Below, piece by piece: positions 10,887 to 31,628 of a stretch of 64,000 nucleotides of DNA. The notes under the pieces are model-generated. The model had not been told where the DNA came from and did no database searches. It worked only from the letters and a program-made list of their open reading frames with translations. Every line of letters starts with the position of its first letter. Position 1 is the first letter of the stretch. A program made the position numbers and the translations under genes. The stretch comes from Muraenolepis orangiensis (Eukaryota > Chordata > Actinopteri > Gadiformes > Muraenolepididae): positions 5,511,415 through 5,575,414 of the forward strand of contig CM051006.1 of the NCBI GenBank assembly GCA_027704905.1, written 5' to 3'.

Positions 10887-13800
10887 TCTCCCTCCCTGCT
10901 CTGGCAAACCCTCAAAGTGGTAGTAAGGGGGGATATCATCGCATACACATCCAGGGTGAACAAGGCCCGGAGGCGGGAACAGGAACAGCTTCTCAACTCA
11001 ATAATCGACATAGATCATCAATACTCCGCCTCTCCCACTCCGGAGCTTTACAAAACTAAGCTGGATCTCAAAGCCAAATATGAGTTATTATCGTCTGATA
11101 AGACAGAACGTTTGTTGCTGAAATCACGAGGTTTTGTGTATGAGCACGGGGAAAAGGCTGGTAGACTGTTAGCGCACCAATTAAAATGTAAGTCCTCTGA
11201 CCAACAGATTCCACAAATTAAAGGAGCAAACGGGGAGCTTATAACTGACCCCCTCGAAATCAATGAGACTTTCAGGGCATTCTATTCCAAATTGTACACC
11301 TCTGAGGCACCCAATGATGATATCAATATGCAAAATTTCTTCTTAAATTTAAATGCCCCTGTTATCAACCCCATTCATAAAGCAGAACTAGAACTACCTT
11401 TTCTACACACCGACATTTCGAACGCCATCACAGCTATGCAAAGTGGTAAGGCTCCGGGCCCTGATGGATACCCCATCGAATTCTACAAAAAATGTTCAAC
11501 CAAATTGACCCCACTTATTTTAGAAATGTTTATTGATTCAATGGATAACGGGGCCCTGCCACAGACACTAACAGAGGCATCCATAACACTTTTACCGAAA
11601 CCGGGGAAGGACAGAACAGAGTGTGGATCGTACCGCCCCATCTCGTTGTTAAATAGCGATATTAAGATATTAGCTAAAGCACTCGCCCGGCGTCTAGAGT
11701 CTGTCACAGATGAGGTGATCTCTCCTGATCAAACTGGCTTCATGTTGGGTCGCCACTCGTTCTCTAACATCCGAAGCCTTCTAAATGTCATACATTCTCC
11801 TACGTCCGGGGGGGTACCAGAGGTGGTTATCTCCCTGGACGCGGAGAAGGCTTTTGACAGAGTAGAGTGGGCATATTTATTTGACTGTCTGAAGGCTTTT
11901 GGCTTTGGACTCACTTTTATTGCTTGGATCAGACTCCTATACTCATCACCTAAGGCGTCGGTGGTTACGAACGGGAGGCGCTCCACATTTTTCTCATTGT
12001 CGAGAGGGACACGCCAGGGGTGCCCATTGAGTCCACTTTTGTTTGCATTCGCCATCGAGCCTCTGTCTATCATGTTAAAATCTTCTCCAACAATAAATGG
12101 AATTTCTAGATGGGGGAGGGAACACAAGGTGGCGCTATATGCCGACGACCTATTGTTGTATGTGTCTGACCCGGTGCGTTGCATGTCCCATATAGTTCAG
12201 ATGTTGCATAGATTCGTAGCTTTTCGGGATATAAGATCAACCTCACTAAAAGCGAGTGTTTTCCGGTGAACAACCTAGCTCTTGCAATCCCACAATGTGA
12301 CTTGCCCTTCCATTTGTCTAAATCTGGCTTCAAGTATTTGGGAATTAATATTACACGGTCCTTCTCTCAACTATACCAAAAAAACTTCACACCCCTCGTT
12401 AATAAATTAAGAGATGACTTACAGAGATGGAGGTCTATTAATTTATCATTGGCAGGGAAGATTAACTGTATTAAGATGAATGTTCTACCCAGATTCCTCT
12501 ACCTTTTTCAATGTCTCCCTATATTTCTCCCAAAGTCCTTTTTTCTGTCCATTGATAAGTCCATATCATCATTCATTTGGGGGGGTAAAGTCCCTAGAAT
12601 ACAGAAAAGACTTCTACAACGACATCGATCCGAGGGCGGACTGGGCTTACCAAATTTGCTTTATTATCACTGGGCTGCCAATATTCAGAAGATCATATAC
12701 TGGGTCCATTCACCAATGCCGTCTTGGTGCGAAATTGAAAATGAATCATGCCTCTCAACATCCCTCTCCGCCTTGGTTACCTCCCAACTCCCTCCATCTA
12801 CCCCACACTACACCTCTAACCCTGTTGCTCTAACCCTGTCCCAACTCCCTCTATCTACCCCACACTACACCTCTAACCCTGTTGCTCTAACCCTGTCCAA
12901 ACTCCCTCCATCTACCCCACACTACACCTCTAACCCTGTTGCTCTAACCCTGTCCAAACTCCCTCCATCTACCCCACACTACACCTCTAACCCTGTTGCT
13001 CTAACCCTGTCCCAACTCCCTCCATCTACCCCACACTACACCTCTAACCCTGTTGCTCTAACCCTGTCCCAACTCCCTCCATCTACCCCACACTACACCT
13101 CTAACCCTGTTGCTCTAACCCTGTCCAAACTCCCTCCATCTACCCCACACTACACCTCTAACCCTGTTGCTCTAACCCTGTCCCAACTCCCTCTATCTAC
13201 CCCACACTACACCTCTAACCCTGTTGCTCTAACCCTGTCCAAACTCCCTCCATCTACCCCACACTACACCTCTAACCCTGTTGCTCTAACCCTGTCCCAA
13301 CTCCCTCCATCTACCCCACACTACACCTCTAACCCTGTTGCTCTAACCCTGTCCAAACTCCCTCCATCTACCCCACACTACACCTCTAACCCTGTTGCTC
13401 TAACCCTGTCCAAACTCCCTCCATCTACCCCACACTACACCTCTAACCCTGTTGCTCTAACCCTGTCCCAACTCCCTCCATCTACCCCACACTACACCTC
13501 TAACCCTGTTGCTCTAACCCTGTCCAAACTCCCTCCATCTACCCCACACTACACCTCTAACCCTGTTGCTCTAACCCTGTCCAAACTCCCTCCATCTACC
13601 CCACACTACACCTCTAACCCTGTTGCTCTAACCCTGTCCCAACTCCCTCTATCTACCCCACACTACACCTCTAACCCTGTTGCTCTAACCCTGTCCAAAC
13701 TCCCTCCATCTACCCCACACTACACCTCTAACCCTGTTGTTGTCAATACTTTACCAATTTGGTCACAATTTCGACGCCATTTTGGTTTGAACGATTTCTC

Positions 13801-14765
13801 TAGCTTAGCCCCTATATGTAATAATCATCTTTTTGTCCCTGCCAGAATAGACAATACTTTCGCCTTGTGGAAAAGACTCGGTCTCTCCAAATTGAAAGAT
13901 CTCTATAATAAGGGCATCTTCTCGACCTTTAATCACCTATCTCAAAAATTCAACCTTCCCCACTCAAGTCATTTTCGATACCTCCAGGTACGTCATTTCA
14001 TACAAAATTTGGATCCAAACTTCCCCAAAACACCACAACCTTCTGCTATAGACGACATCCTCCAAATTCCTTCCAATCTAAAAGGCCTCATTTCGAGAGT
14101 CTTATTCTAGCATATCATCCCTTGGAGACACTTCCATCGACACAATTAGAGAGAAATGGGAGGAGGAGCTAGGAGACGGAATACCTGATGACTCCTGGAG
14201 TGAGGCTCTGACAAGAGTTAACGGGAGCACATCGTGTGCTAGACTAGGTGTAATCCAATTTAAGGTCTTGCATCGCATTCACCTCTCCAAATCTAGGCTG
14301 GCCAGAATCTACCCTGACGTAGAGGAGAACTGTAGCAGATGTCATAATGCTCCAGCAACGCTAACACACATGTTCTGGACATGTCCCGTGTTATTCGATT
14401 ATTGGTCAGTGGTTTTCAGGACCCTCTCACAGGCACTAGACTTGGTTCTGCAACCTAACGCCTATTCAGCTATCTTTGGCACAGCGCCAACTGACCAACA
14501 GATTAGTAACAAGCATAAAGACATTGTGGCGTTTGCCACTCTACTTGCCCGTAGGAGGATTTTGTTTTGCTGGAAATCCCCCAAACCTCTGAACTCTTCC
14601 TTATGGATGACTGACCTTATGCTCCACTTAAGTCTTGAAAAGATTAAATACACACTTAGGGGGTCCAAAGACCGCTTCTACTCCACCTGGAACCCAGTAA
14701 TGTCTTTTTTCAACAAACTAAAAACCCTCCCGGATAACGCATGTGTGCTGGAGGTGGAGGGATGA
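10887..14765 (+). pseudogene. L1 ORF2: reverse transcriptase and C-terminal domain, frameshifted
   Basis: Begins at a SPSLLWQTLK-like segment typical of the region before L1 RT. RT blocks follow in order: SGKAPGPDGYP (about 11440), LLPKPGKD, YRPISLLN, ISLDAEKAFDRVEW (about 11830), GTRQGCPLSPLLFA (about 12010) and the catalytic YADDLL (about 12140). A one-base shift near 12215 moves to the next frame, which carries KYLGI and WGG motifs and then the 57-bp tandem repeat. A second shift near 14105 leads to the C-terminal part with C-x2-C-x7-H-x4-C (about 14330-14385). The frame ends at 14765. The catalytic core is readable but the ORF is broken twice, so the copy should be inactive. Confidence 0.88.
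12782..13739 (+). repeat. 57-bp tandem repeat, 17 copies, in frame within L1 ORF2
   Basis: Sixteen full 57-base units plus a 46-base partial one, each encoding a 19-residue S(Q/K)LP(P/L)STPHYTSNPVALTL unit. Units differ almost only at two codons (Gln/Lys and Pro/Leu). 57 is a multiple of three, so the ORF stays open throughout. The last unit runs directly into the normal L1 sequence. Confidence 0.98.
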
Positions 14766-15159
14766 CATGATAACACCCAGCCCAACACGACCGTCTCATT
14801 TATCCTCACTTACTAACTAATTACACTTGATTTTTCTCTATTTCTTTGTTTACGTATTTGTACCTGTCTTTTGCTTTCACTACCTATCATCATTGCTGTT
14901 ATTATTATTTACTTGTGTATTAATATTTACTTATTTATACCTGTCTTTTGCCTTCATTACCTATCATTGTTGTTGTTATTATTTACTTGTTTATTTATTT
15001 TTTACTTAAACCCTCTATGTTGGGATGCACTACCCGGGATTTGGTGGGTGGGGGGAGGGATTGGGTGTTAAAAAAAGAAAAATGTATTTTTGTATATCTG
15101 TCATTCATACCTTGTTCTCAATAAAAAGAAAGTTAAAAAAAAAAAAAAAAACATCTGCA

Positions 15160-15735
15160 GGCATCCTGACGTCTGCAAGAGACTGGCAGTTGTTGGTAGA
15201 CCTTGAACATCAGCTGAAGTTCCCCAGCCATATTGCAGTCACCACCCTGCGACCAGACATTGTTCTTGTGTCTGAGTCCACCAAGCAAGCTGTGCTGCTG
15301 GAGCTGACAGTCCCGTGGGAAGATCGCTTGGAAGAAGCCTTTGAAAGGAAGCTCTCCAAGTACGCAGGACTGGTCAGCGACTGTCAGCAGGCTGGTTGGA
15401 GAGCAAGGTGTTTCCCGGTGGAAGTTGGATGCAGAGGATTCGCAGCCCGTTCCTTGGTCAGAGCCTTCAGCAGTTTAGGCATCGAGGGAGTGAGAAAGAG
15501 GAGAGCCATCCGCAGTACCACCGATGCGGCAGAGAGGGCCTCAAGATGGCTGTGGCTCAAAAGAGGGGAGCCATGGAGTCATGGTAGCTAGCTAGCCATC
15601 TGGACACAAGCTGGGGTCTGATCAGCCCCGGCTGGGTCACCTGGAGGAGGGCGTATGATGTTGCGAGACCCGAAACGTCCTATGATTCCAGAAACATCAC
15701 TGAAGATGTGTCCAGACTAGGCATCAGTAGATGTA
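15160..15735 (+). pseudogene. R2-type LINE C-terminal fragment, right part (restriction-like endonuclease) and 3' end
   Basis: Continues the 10527-10886 fragment after the L1 and its target duplication. It encodes about 140 residues with LRPDIVLVS, then LLELTVPWE, the PD...(D/E)-x-(K/T) spacing of the restriction-like endonuclease used by R2-group LINEs, followed by an ERKLSKY helix. The frame stops at 15591. About 140 bases of probable 3' untranslated sequence follow to the TA-repeat. Together the halves form a 5'-truncated, disrupted element. Confidence 0.7.
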
Positions 15736-15748
15736 TGTACACAGTATG

Positions 15749-15752
<4 letters not shown>

Positions 15753-15796
<44 letters not shown>
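15753..15796. repeat. (TA)n microsatellite
   Basis: TA run that supplied the TA target for the neighbouring Tc1 element. Similar TA/TGTA sequence continues on its other side (17402-17472). Confidence 0.95.
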
Positions 15797-15799
<3 letters not shown>

Positions 15800-15806
15800 G
15801 TATATA

Positions 15807-17401
15807 CAGTGAAGGAAATAATTATTTGATCCCTTGTCGATTTTGTAAGTTTGCCCACTTACAAAGAAATGAACAGTCTATACTTTTAATGGTAGGTTTA
15901 TTTTAACAGTGAGAAATTAAATATCAAAAAGAAAATCAAGAAATTTATATCATATAAAAGTTATAAATTGATTTGCATTTAATTGACTGAAATAAGTATT
16001 TGATCCCCTTGCAACCAACAAGAATTCTCGCTCCGACAGACCAGTTAGATAAGTCCTCTCGCTTTAAGAAAGTACTCCTAATATCAACTCATTACCTGTA
16101 TAAAAGACACCTGTCCAAACTTGTTACCTGTATAAAAGACACCTGTCCAAAGAATCAATCATCAGATTCCAACCTCGCCACCATGGGCAAGGCCAAAGAG
16201 CTGTCTAAGGACATCAGGGACAAGATTGTAGACCTGCACAAGGCTGGAATGGGCTACAAGACCATCAGCAAGCAGCTTGGTGAGAAGGAGACGACTGTTG
16301 CGACTTGTGCGATTATTCGAAAATGGAGGAAACACAAAATGACCATCAATCACCCTCAGTCTGGGGCTCCACGCAAGATCTCGCCTCATGGGGTATCGAG
16401 GATCATGAGAACGGTGAGGGATCAGCCAAGAACTACACGGGAGGAACTTATTAATGATCTCAAGGCAGCTGGGACCACAGTCACCAAGAAAACGATTGGT
16501 AACACACTACGCGGTAATGGATTAAAATCCTGCAGCGCCCAAAAGGTCCCCCTGCTCAAGAAGGCACATGTACAGGCCTGTCTGAAGTTTTCCAATGAAC
16601 ATCTGAATGATTCAGAGGAGGCTTGGGAGAAGGTGATGTGGTCAGATGAGACCAAAATTTAGATCTTTGGCATCAACTCTACACGCCGTGTTTGGAGGAA
16701 GAGAAATGCTGACTATAACCATCCACAAGAACACCATCCCCACTGGAGGTGGAAACATTATGCTTTGGGGATGTTTCTCTGCTAAGGGGACAGGACGACT
16801 TCACCGCATCGAGGGGAGGATGGACGGGGCCATGTACCGTAAAATCTTGGCCGATAACCTCCTTCCCCCTGAAAATGGGTTGTGGATGGGTCTTCCAGCA
16901 CGACAATGACCCAAAATATACGGCCAAGGTAACAAAGGAGTGGCTAAAGAAGAAGCCCATTAAGGTGATGGAGTGACCTAGCCATTCTCCGGACCTTAAT
17001 CCCATAGAAAATCTGTGGAGGGAGCTGAAGCTTCGAGTTGCCAAGCATCAGCCTCGAAACCTTAAGGATTTGGAGAGGATCTGCAAAGAGGAGTGGACCA
17101 AAATCCCTCCTGAGATGTGCGCAAACCTGGTGACCAACTACAAAAAATCTCTGTGCTGGCTAACAAGGGTTTCTCCACCAAGTACTAAGTCATGTTTTGC
17201 AAGGGGGTCAAATACTTATTTCACTCAATTAAATGCAAATCAATTTATAACTATTATATGATGTCAATTTCTGGATTTTTTTGATATTCTGTTTCTCACT
17301 GTTAAAATAAACCTACCATTAAAATTATAGACCGTTCATTTCTTTGTAAGTGGGCAAACTTACAAAATCGACAAGGGATCAAATAATTATTTCCTTCACT
17401 G
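15807..17401 (+). mobile_element. Tc1-type DNA transposon with IR/DR ends
   Basis: 1,595 bp flanked by TA on both sides. Inverted repeats of about 205 bp (15807-16014 and 17197-17401) each hold an outer and an inner direct repeat (outer AAATAATTATTTGATCCC, inner AAATAAGTATTTGATCCCC). This is the IR/DR arrangement of one Tc1 subgroup. The single internal gene is a damaged transposase. Confidence 0.95.
16183..17188 (+). pseudogene. Tc1-like transposase, broken
   Basis: Starts at ATG 16183 in a good Kozak context. The paired helix-turn-helix N-terminus begins with a GKxKELS motif and is followed by RKISP and the DDE domain. The first Asp lies in WSDETK (about 16642) and the second in QHDNDPKYTA (about 16895). 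The Glu lies in the NPIENLW motif about 35 residues later (DD34E class). Defects: TAG at 16660-16662, a small deletion with frameshift near 16715-16735, further frame loss to about 16890, and TGA at 16973 in place of a Trp codon. It ends at TAA 17186-17188, close to full family length (~340 codons). Inactive. Confidence 0.93.
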
Positions 17402-17472
17402 TATATATATGTATATGTGTATATACATATATATATGTATATGTATATATATGTATATATATATGTGTATAT

Positions 17473-18377
17473 CAGTGGCGAAGCGTGTCTATCCCAACTG
17501 GACCTTCTGTAGATCAGGGGTTCCCCAGCTTTTCAGCCCGCGACCCCCAAAATAACCCCCCACTATCACTGTCCGACGGGGGGGGGGGGGGGGGGGGGAT
17601 GTCGCGATCGCGGACATTGTGTGTGGCTTTTCAATGACGATACTGTCATGAATCTGTTCTGGGAATCAGAATTCCTTTATTTGTCACTCACGTTATTATT
17701 AACAATAATAATAATAATAATAATACAAATGATAAAAAATAATAATAATAAAATAAAAAATAAAATAAACCTCATGGGTCACATCAAGATGATTCTGAAA
17801 TCATCTCGCGACCCCCCCACTCGGGGTCCATGTAGTGAAGTAACAGCCCATCATCTTCGCCTTCGCCATTTTGACGTACGTAGAAACAACGTAGCACTAC
17901 GCTAGATCCACTCTCGCTCCAGCCAGTAGACCTTCTAGCTCCCTATTGAGCTGTGGGGAAATCTGAAAGAATACGCCCACATTGGCTACAAATCACTATA
18001 TGATTGGTTGATCAAATTGTCAATCCAAACGTACGCTCTCATTCAGTCTAAGGGCCAAAGTCATCGGGAATACTTTGATTGAAGGATATTCTTCCCAGCA
18101 ACCAGAAAAATATCTGATTGGTTGCATTGTTTTTCCAACACAAAACCACTCAAATGCGTCCTGCATGGACCGAGAAAGACAAACAAATCAACGTAACTGT
18201 AATATAACAGATAACAACACAGATACCATTCTCATTTATTCATTTTATTAAAATTTGATTAAATTTGATTAAATTGTATTACATTTTATTAATATAATTA
18301 ATTCGATTTTTTTTGTTTCATCTGAGAGTTCCAGGGTCTTCTCTGAATACCTTGAAGGCCCTGACGCTTCACCACTG
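17473..18377 (-). mobile_element. Deletion derivative of hAT family A
   Basis: Ends CAGTGGCGAAGCG (17473) and CTTCACCACTG (18377) match the 5920-8083 element. 17898-18377 is nearly identical to 7608-8083, and the opposite end also matches. The centre is a G-run, an (AAT)n tract and residual hAT sequence, with no transposase. The expected 8-bp duplication is not visible: the left flank is a mutable TA/TGTA tract. Confidence 0.85.
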
Positions 18378-18499
18378 ATGTGATCGTATGAAAACAAAGA
18401 AGGTTGTATGATGGAAGGAAGATGATCTGCATAAGGCTTATGAATTTCAATATTATTCTTCATCTTCGAGTGTCATGACAAATGTGCTCCAATAAAATG

Positions 18500-18704
18500 G
18501 TTAACATGGTCACGTGGTCTGTGTCTCTCTCTGTCTGGCTCTCTGTCCGGCTCTCTGTCTTTGTCTGCCTGTCTCTCTCTCTCGGTCTGTCTCTCTGTCC
18601 GTCTGTCTCTGTCTGCATGCCAACGGTTCACATGGTCACGTGGTGTCTGTCGGTCTGTCTGTCCCCGTCTGTCTATCTGTCCGTCTGTCTGTCCGTCTGT
18701 GTAG
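18500..18704. repeat. (CTGT/CTCT)n pyrimidine tract
   Basis: Tandem CTGTCTGTCTCT variants directly preceding the first recognised AGXT2 exon. It doubles as its polypyrimidine tract before the AG at 18703-18704. Confidence 0.9.
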
Positions 18705-28347
<9,643 letters not shown>

Positions 28348-29619
28348 CCTGTGGACCTCTGGCCACCGTCTCCACAACGTAGAAGCCTGCGAGGAAAGAA
28401 GGCTGAACCCATGGCCCACGCCTTCCTACCACCAGCGGCTGACTGTTGTGGGTTCAAAAACATACATGCGACCGGAACACATGTGGGAGACATTGGACTC
28501 CCCAACCCCAGAGAGAGAGCACTTGAATGTCAATCAACACAGCACTTATGGATCACAGCATTGAGGAGAGAGAAATGGAGATATAGGGAGAGCCAGATAG
28601 AGAGATGGAAGGCCAAGCTACAGAGAGGTATGACACAGGGTTCAACATAACTATTGCCCGGGGCAAGTAAAATGCCATGTCGGGCAAGGGGTTAAAAAAA
28701 CAACCTTTTAAACTGTTTTTGATAATTTCCTAATGACACTAACTTAAATAAAGATGAAACATGACTATTAGCTTTAGCCTTTGTTGTTTGAGAACCACTC
28801 AAATGAAATAAAACCTCATGGTTTGAGCCTAGAGAGGAGTACCTTGTACTGTTTTGTGTTGCTCTGGACCCGTGTCAAATTCCAATGTGTGTTAATTTAC
28901 AACGATAAATGGCAATAAAGAACTCTCTGATCAGTACAAAGTCTTATACTGTATTAAAAAAAGTAACATGTCATGTAATTGGTAACTGGCTGCAGAAACA
29001 CATTTTAGGATTGACAAATAAATTGTCATGTCTGTAACAGATGTTTGTGGATATGACGAAACAACATTGTTCTGTTTTGACCACCCATTTTAAACAAAAC
29101 ACCAGATTTTATTGCAATGAGGTTTGATTTTGGCAAATGTGTCCCAAAACGGTATCGACGGCTGCATCGTCACATGCGGCGAATAAATCGGGAAAAAGTC
29201 TTCAATCAAATCTTATCGGACTGCAGTCTTTTCTGAACGACACCCGAATCCGAACAAGAGGTCTAAATATTAGGTGGTTCAATAAGGTGGACTGAACCCC
29301 TCTCACTGGAAATGTGGTCTTTCAAACCAGCAGGACACTTTCTGAGAAGGGTCTTCAACCTTCATCTATGTAGGAAGATCTTTACTTGTGATAAAGGGGA
29401 GGACACCACTCTCTCTTAAATAAACATGATGCAACATTCACAGCCACACCAAACAACTAAAAGCACCACCTCGTCTCCTTGAGCTGTAGAGAGAGGGGGG
29501 AAAAAAATTAAAATAAAAGCTTTTTGCGAAGGCCATTTCCCCTTCCTCGCTGAGGTCCAACGTCCATTTCCCATAATCTGGATCCACTAAAGAAAAAGTC
29601 CAATGGTTTCCGATTCACA
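28348..29619. other. Between AGXT2 and the DNAJC21-like gene
   Basis: Should hold both 3' untranslated regions, since the genes converge. An AATAAA lies at 28915-28920 (+ strand). A GGGCAAGTAAAATGCC-type repeat piece is near 28660-28690. No further gene seen. Confidence 0.5.
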
Positions 29620-29770
29620 CTATCTGGCCTTCTTCTTCTCCTTCTTGCTCTTGCCTTGGGAGGAGGAGGAGGAGGAGGAAGAGGAGAGGGGCTTGGCCCG
29701 AGGTCTTCAGGTGGTCCAACAGCTTGTTCCTGGTGGAGAACTCGTAGGTCACGCAGTGGAACATCCCGTC
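29620..29770 (-). CDS. dnajc21: DNAJC21-like, last coding exon (partial gene)
   Basis: Minus-strand exon beginning after CCAACAG (acceptor, 29771-29777). It encodes a C2H2-like finger end (HCVTYEFSTRNKLLDHLKTS), then a Ser run and a Lys/Glu-rich tail (SKKEKKKAR) to a TAG at 29620-29622. DNAJC21 is a J-domain cochaperone linked to 60S ribosomal subunit maturation, and its C-terminus has such a finger and a basic tail. Its tail-to-tail placement beside AGXT2 agrees with the vertebrate gene order I know. Two oddities: the finger shows only one Cys where a Cys pair is expected, and the finger and tail are in different frames (shift near 29690). So there is an indel in this exon, from decay or assembly error. 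The rest of the gene should lie to the right, beyond or within the repeats, and was not found. Confidence 0.55.
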
Positions 29771-29777
29771 CTGTTGG

Positions 29778-30355
29778 AACGAGACGTTAATGTGAGGAAC
29801 AAAAAGACACATCTTAACCCCTCGGGCCTTCAATGATTTATGGTAAGAAAGTCTGATCAACTGTTATTTTGCCATCAGAATCGTCACTGAAAGAACTATC
29901 GTGATGTGAATCCTTTATTGTTCAGCCTTTATCTGAACCATCCTATATCCATCCATTCATACATATTAGGTCATTAATAATCAGGTCACAAACCTGTGTG
30001 TGAGACGGAAACACGGCAATATATAATTTAGTGGTGGTATACTGCGAGTGTTTGGAAGCTACTGATCCTAGGAAAAGGGCATACTGAATAGATGAATGGA
30101 TAGAATATATTTTCCACTGTTCAAATCAGACCGACCAACTTTTCCTAAGTATATAAATATTGTGTTTTTTGTCTTTCTCCACACTAGGCATTGAACACTA
30201 CCGATAGCGTTACAGATCACCACTTCATCATTGAATGTTGAGGTTTCGTCAGTTTTCCTCACACCTGTGGTTTTCTGGGTCTAAGACGGCCACCATGGGT
30301 AATGGCCCTGTCACACCTGGGTGGTTCGGGGGTGGTTCGTGGTTCGGGGCGCGTT
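29778..30355. other. Intron or intergenic flank, nothing recognised
   Basis: No further DNAJC21 exon seen. Sequence becomes GC-rich at about 30335, where the 5'-truncated Tx1-type LINE begins. Confidence 0.4.
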
Positions 30356-31628
30356 AGGGCCGTCTAACGCGCCGCCGGCTGGGCCGTCCAACGCGCCGCC
30401 GGCTGGGTCGTCTAACGCGCCGGAGGCCGGGCCGTCCAACGCGCCGGCTGGGCCGTCTAACGAGCCAGCGGCGGGGTCGTCCGCCGCTGCGCCAGGCCCA
30501 CCCGCGGCTGTTGCGCCGAAACCGCCCGTGGCTGCGCCGGGGCGGACTGCCGCGCCAGCGGCTGATGCGCCGGTTGCAATGGAGCAGCAGGTGGCTGCTG
30601 CTGAGGGAGGGGTGTCTCCCACGGTGGCGGCCGCTAACGCGGCCGCTGCGGTGGGGGGGGGCCCCCCTCCGGAGGCGGCCGCTGCTGCTGACGGCAGCGC
30701 TGCTCCTGAGCAGTCGGCGGTGGCGCGCGGTGTGACGTCTCGGACGCGGAGCGGGCGCGGACGAGGGCGAGGTATACAGCGCGTTTCTGGGAATGTGTCC
30801 GGCTTGGGGGACTGTGGTGTTGCACAGGGTGAGGGTGTAGGTGGTTACGTTCAGGAGGATGAGGTGGTGGTTTTGTGTGAAGCAGAAGAAAAGGGGGATG
30901 GGGGAAAAAAAGATAAAAAAACAAAAAAAAAGGGTGAAAAAACCCCTGAGATAAGCAATGAACCACAAGGTGATTTGGCAAAAGAAAGTGTAGAGACAGG
31001 TGAAGTCAGTAAAACACAGGAGGAAGATATGGAGAGTGAAACATATATGGGAAAAACAGGAGAGGAGCAGAAAACATGGGGGGAGCAGGTGGAGGTTGCT
31101 GAGATGGAGGAGGAGGTGGCAACAGAAATGCTAAATAAAAAAAAGACTGCTACTAAACGCAGGAATAATAAAAAAAATGCATCAACCGTTGCAAAGAGCA
31201 GTAAAGTGGAGAGTGAGGGAAAGGAAGGAAGAGAGCAAGGACAGGCGGAGGAGAGCTGGGATGATTGTATGTCTGACAGCAGCGATGTGTCAGGTGTTTT
31301 GAGCAGTAGCCAACAAAAAAAAATGTACACGGCTGAGATGATAAAAAATTACCTGGTGCAGACAAAAAACCAACATAACGTGATAATAGAGGAATATTTC
31401 CCAGATTTGGCCATTTTTTGTGCCTCAGCAAGGTTCCATATGAACCGAAGGGAGCAGTCTGTCTTGGATGAGCTGGAAGTATATAGACTCAAAAGAATGC
31501 TGACTAGAATAAGGAAGCAAATGGGTAGCGGTGAGTTCAAAAAACTCAATGTGTGTTTAATTTATTTGTTTTTATTTTTGCTTTTAATATCTCACTCGCA
31601 ATGGATACTTTTAGAGTGGGAAGTTTGA
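30356..31628 (+). pseudogene. Tx1 ORF1, copy 1, N-terminus missing
   Basis: One open frame covers this stretch. It opens with eight-residue GPSNAPPA-type repeats (24 bp each, about 30356-30476), followed by an Ala/Pro-rich region, an RGRGRG patch (about 30755), an acidic/Lys-rich segment and a C-terminal YLVQTKNQHN-containing region. Copy 2 shows what is missing: about 600 bases encoding the N-terminal RNA-binding part and the CCHC knuckle. Two bases are lost at the normal stop (about 31552), so the frame runs on into ORF2 sequence. Nucleic-acid-binding chaperone role is inferred from the family. Confidence 0.8.

Larger units (their letters stand above)
10887..15146 (+). mobile_element. 5'-truncated L1-type LINE inserted in the R2-type LINE
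   Basis: About 4.26 kb, flanked by a 13-bp target duplication AAAAACATCTGCA (10874-10886 and 15147-15159). It ends with AATAAA (15119) and a poly(A) tail that merges with the duplication. It starts inside ORF2 (endonuclease lost), and ORF2 runs to 14765 with frameshifts. The target sequence starts with A-run/pyrimidine context as expected for L1-type endonuclease priming. It splits an older LINE fragment, whose halves rejoin across it. Confidence 0.9.

Noticed and set aside
17465..18386. An 8-bp target duplication around the second hAT copy
   Set aside because: The eight bases on each side (GTGTATAT and ATGTGATC) do not match; the left flank is a mutable microsatellite.
30354..30968. A 204-codon minus-strand frame rich in Arg and Ser
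   Set aside because: It is the antisense shadow of the GC-rich Tx1 ORF1; the sense frame has the conserved motifs.
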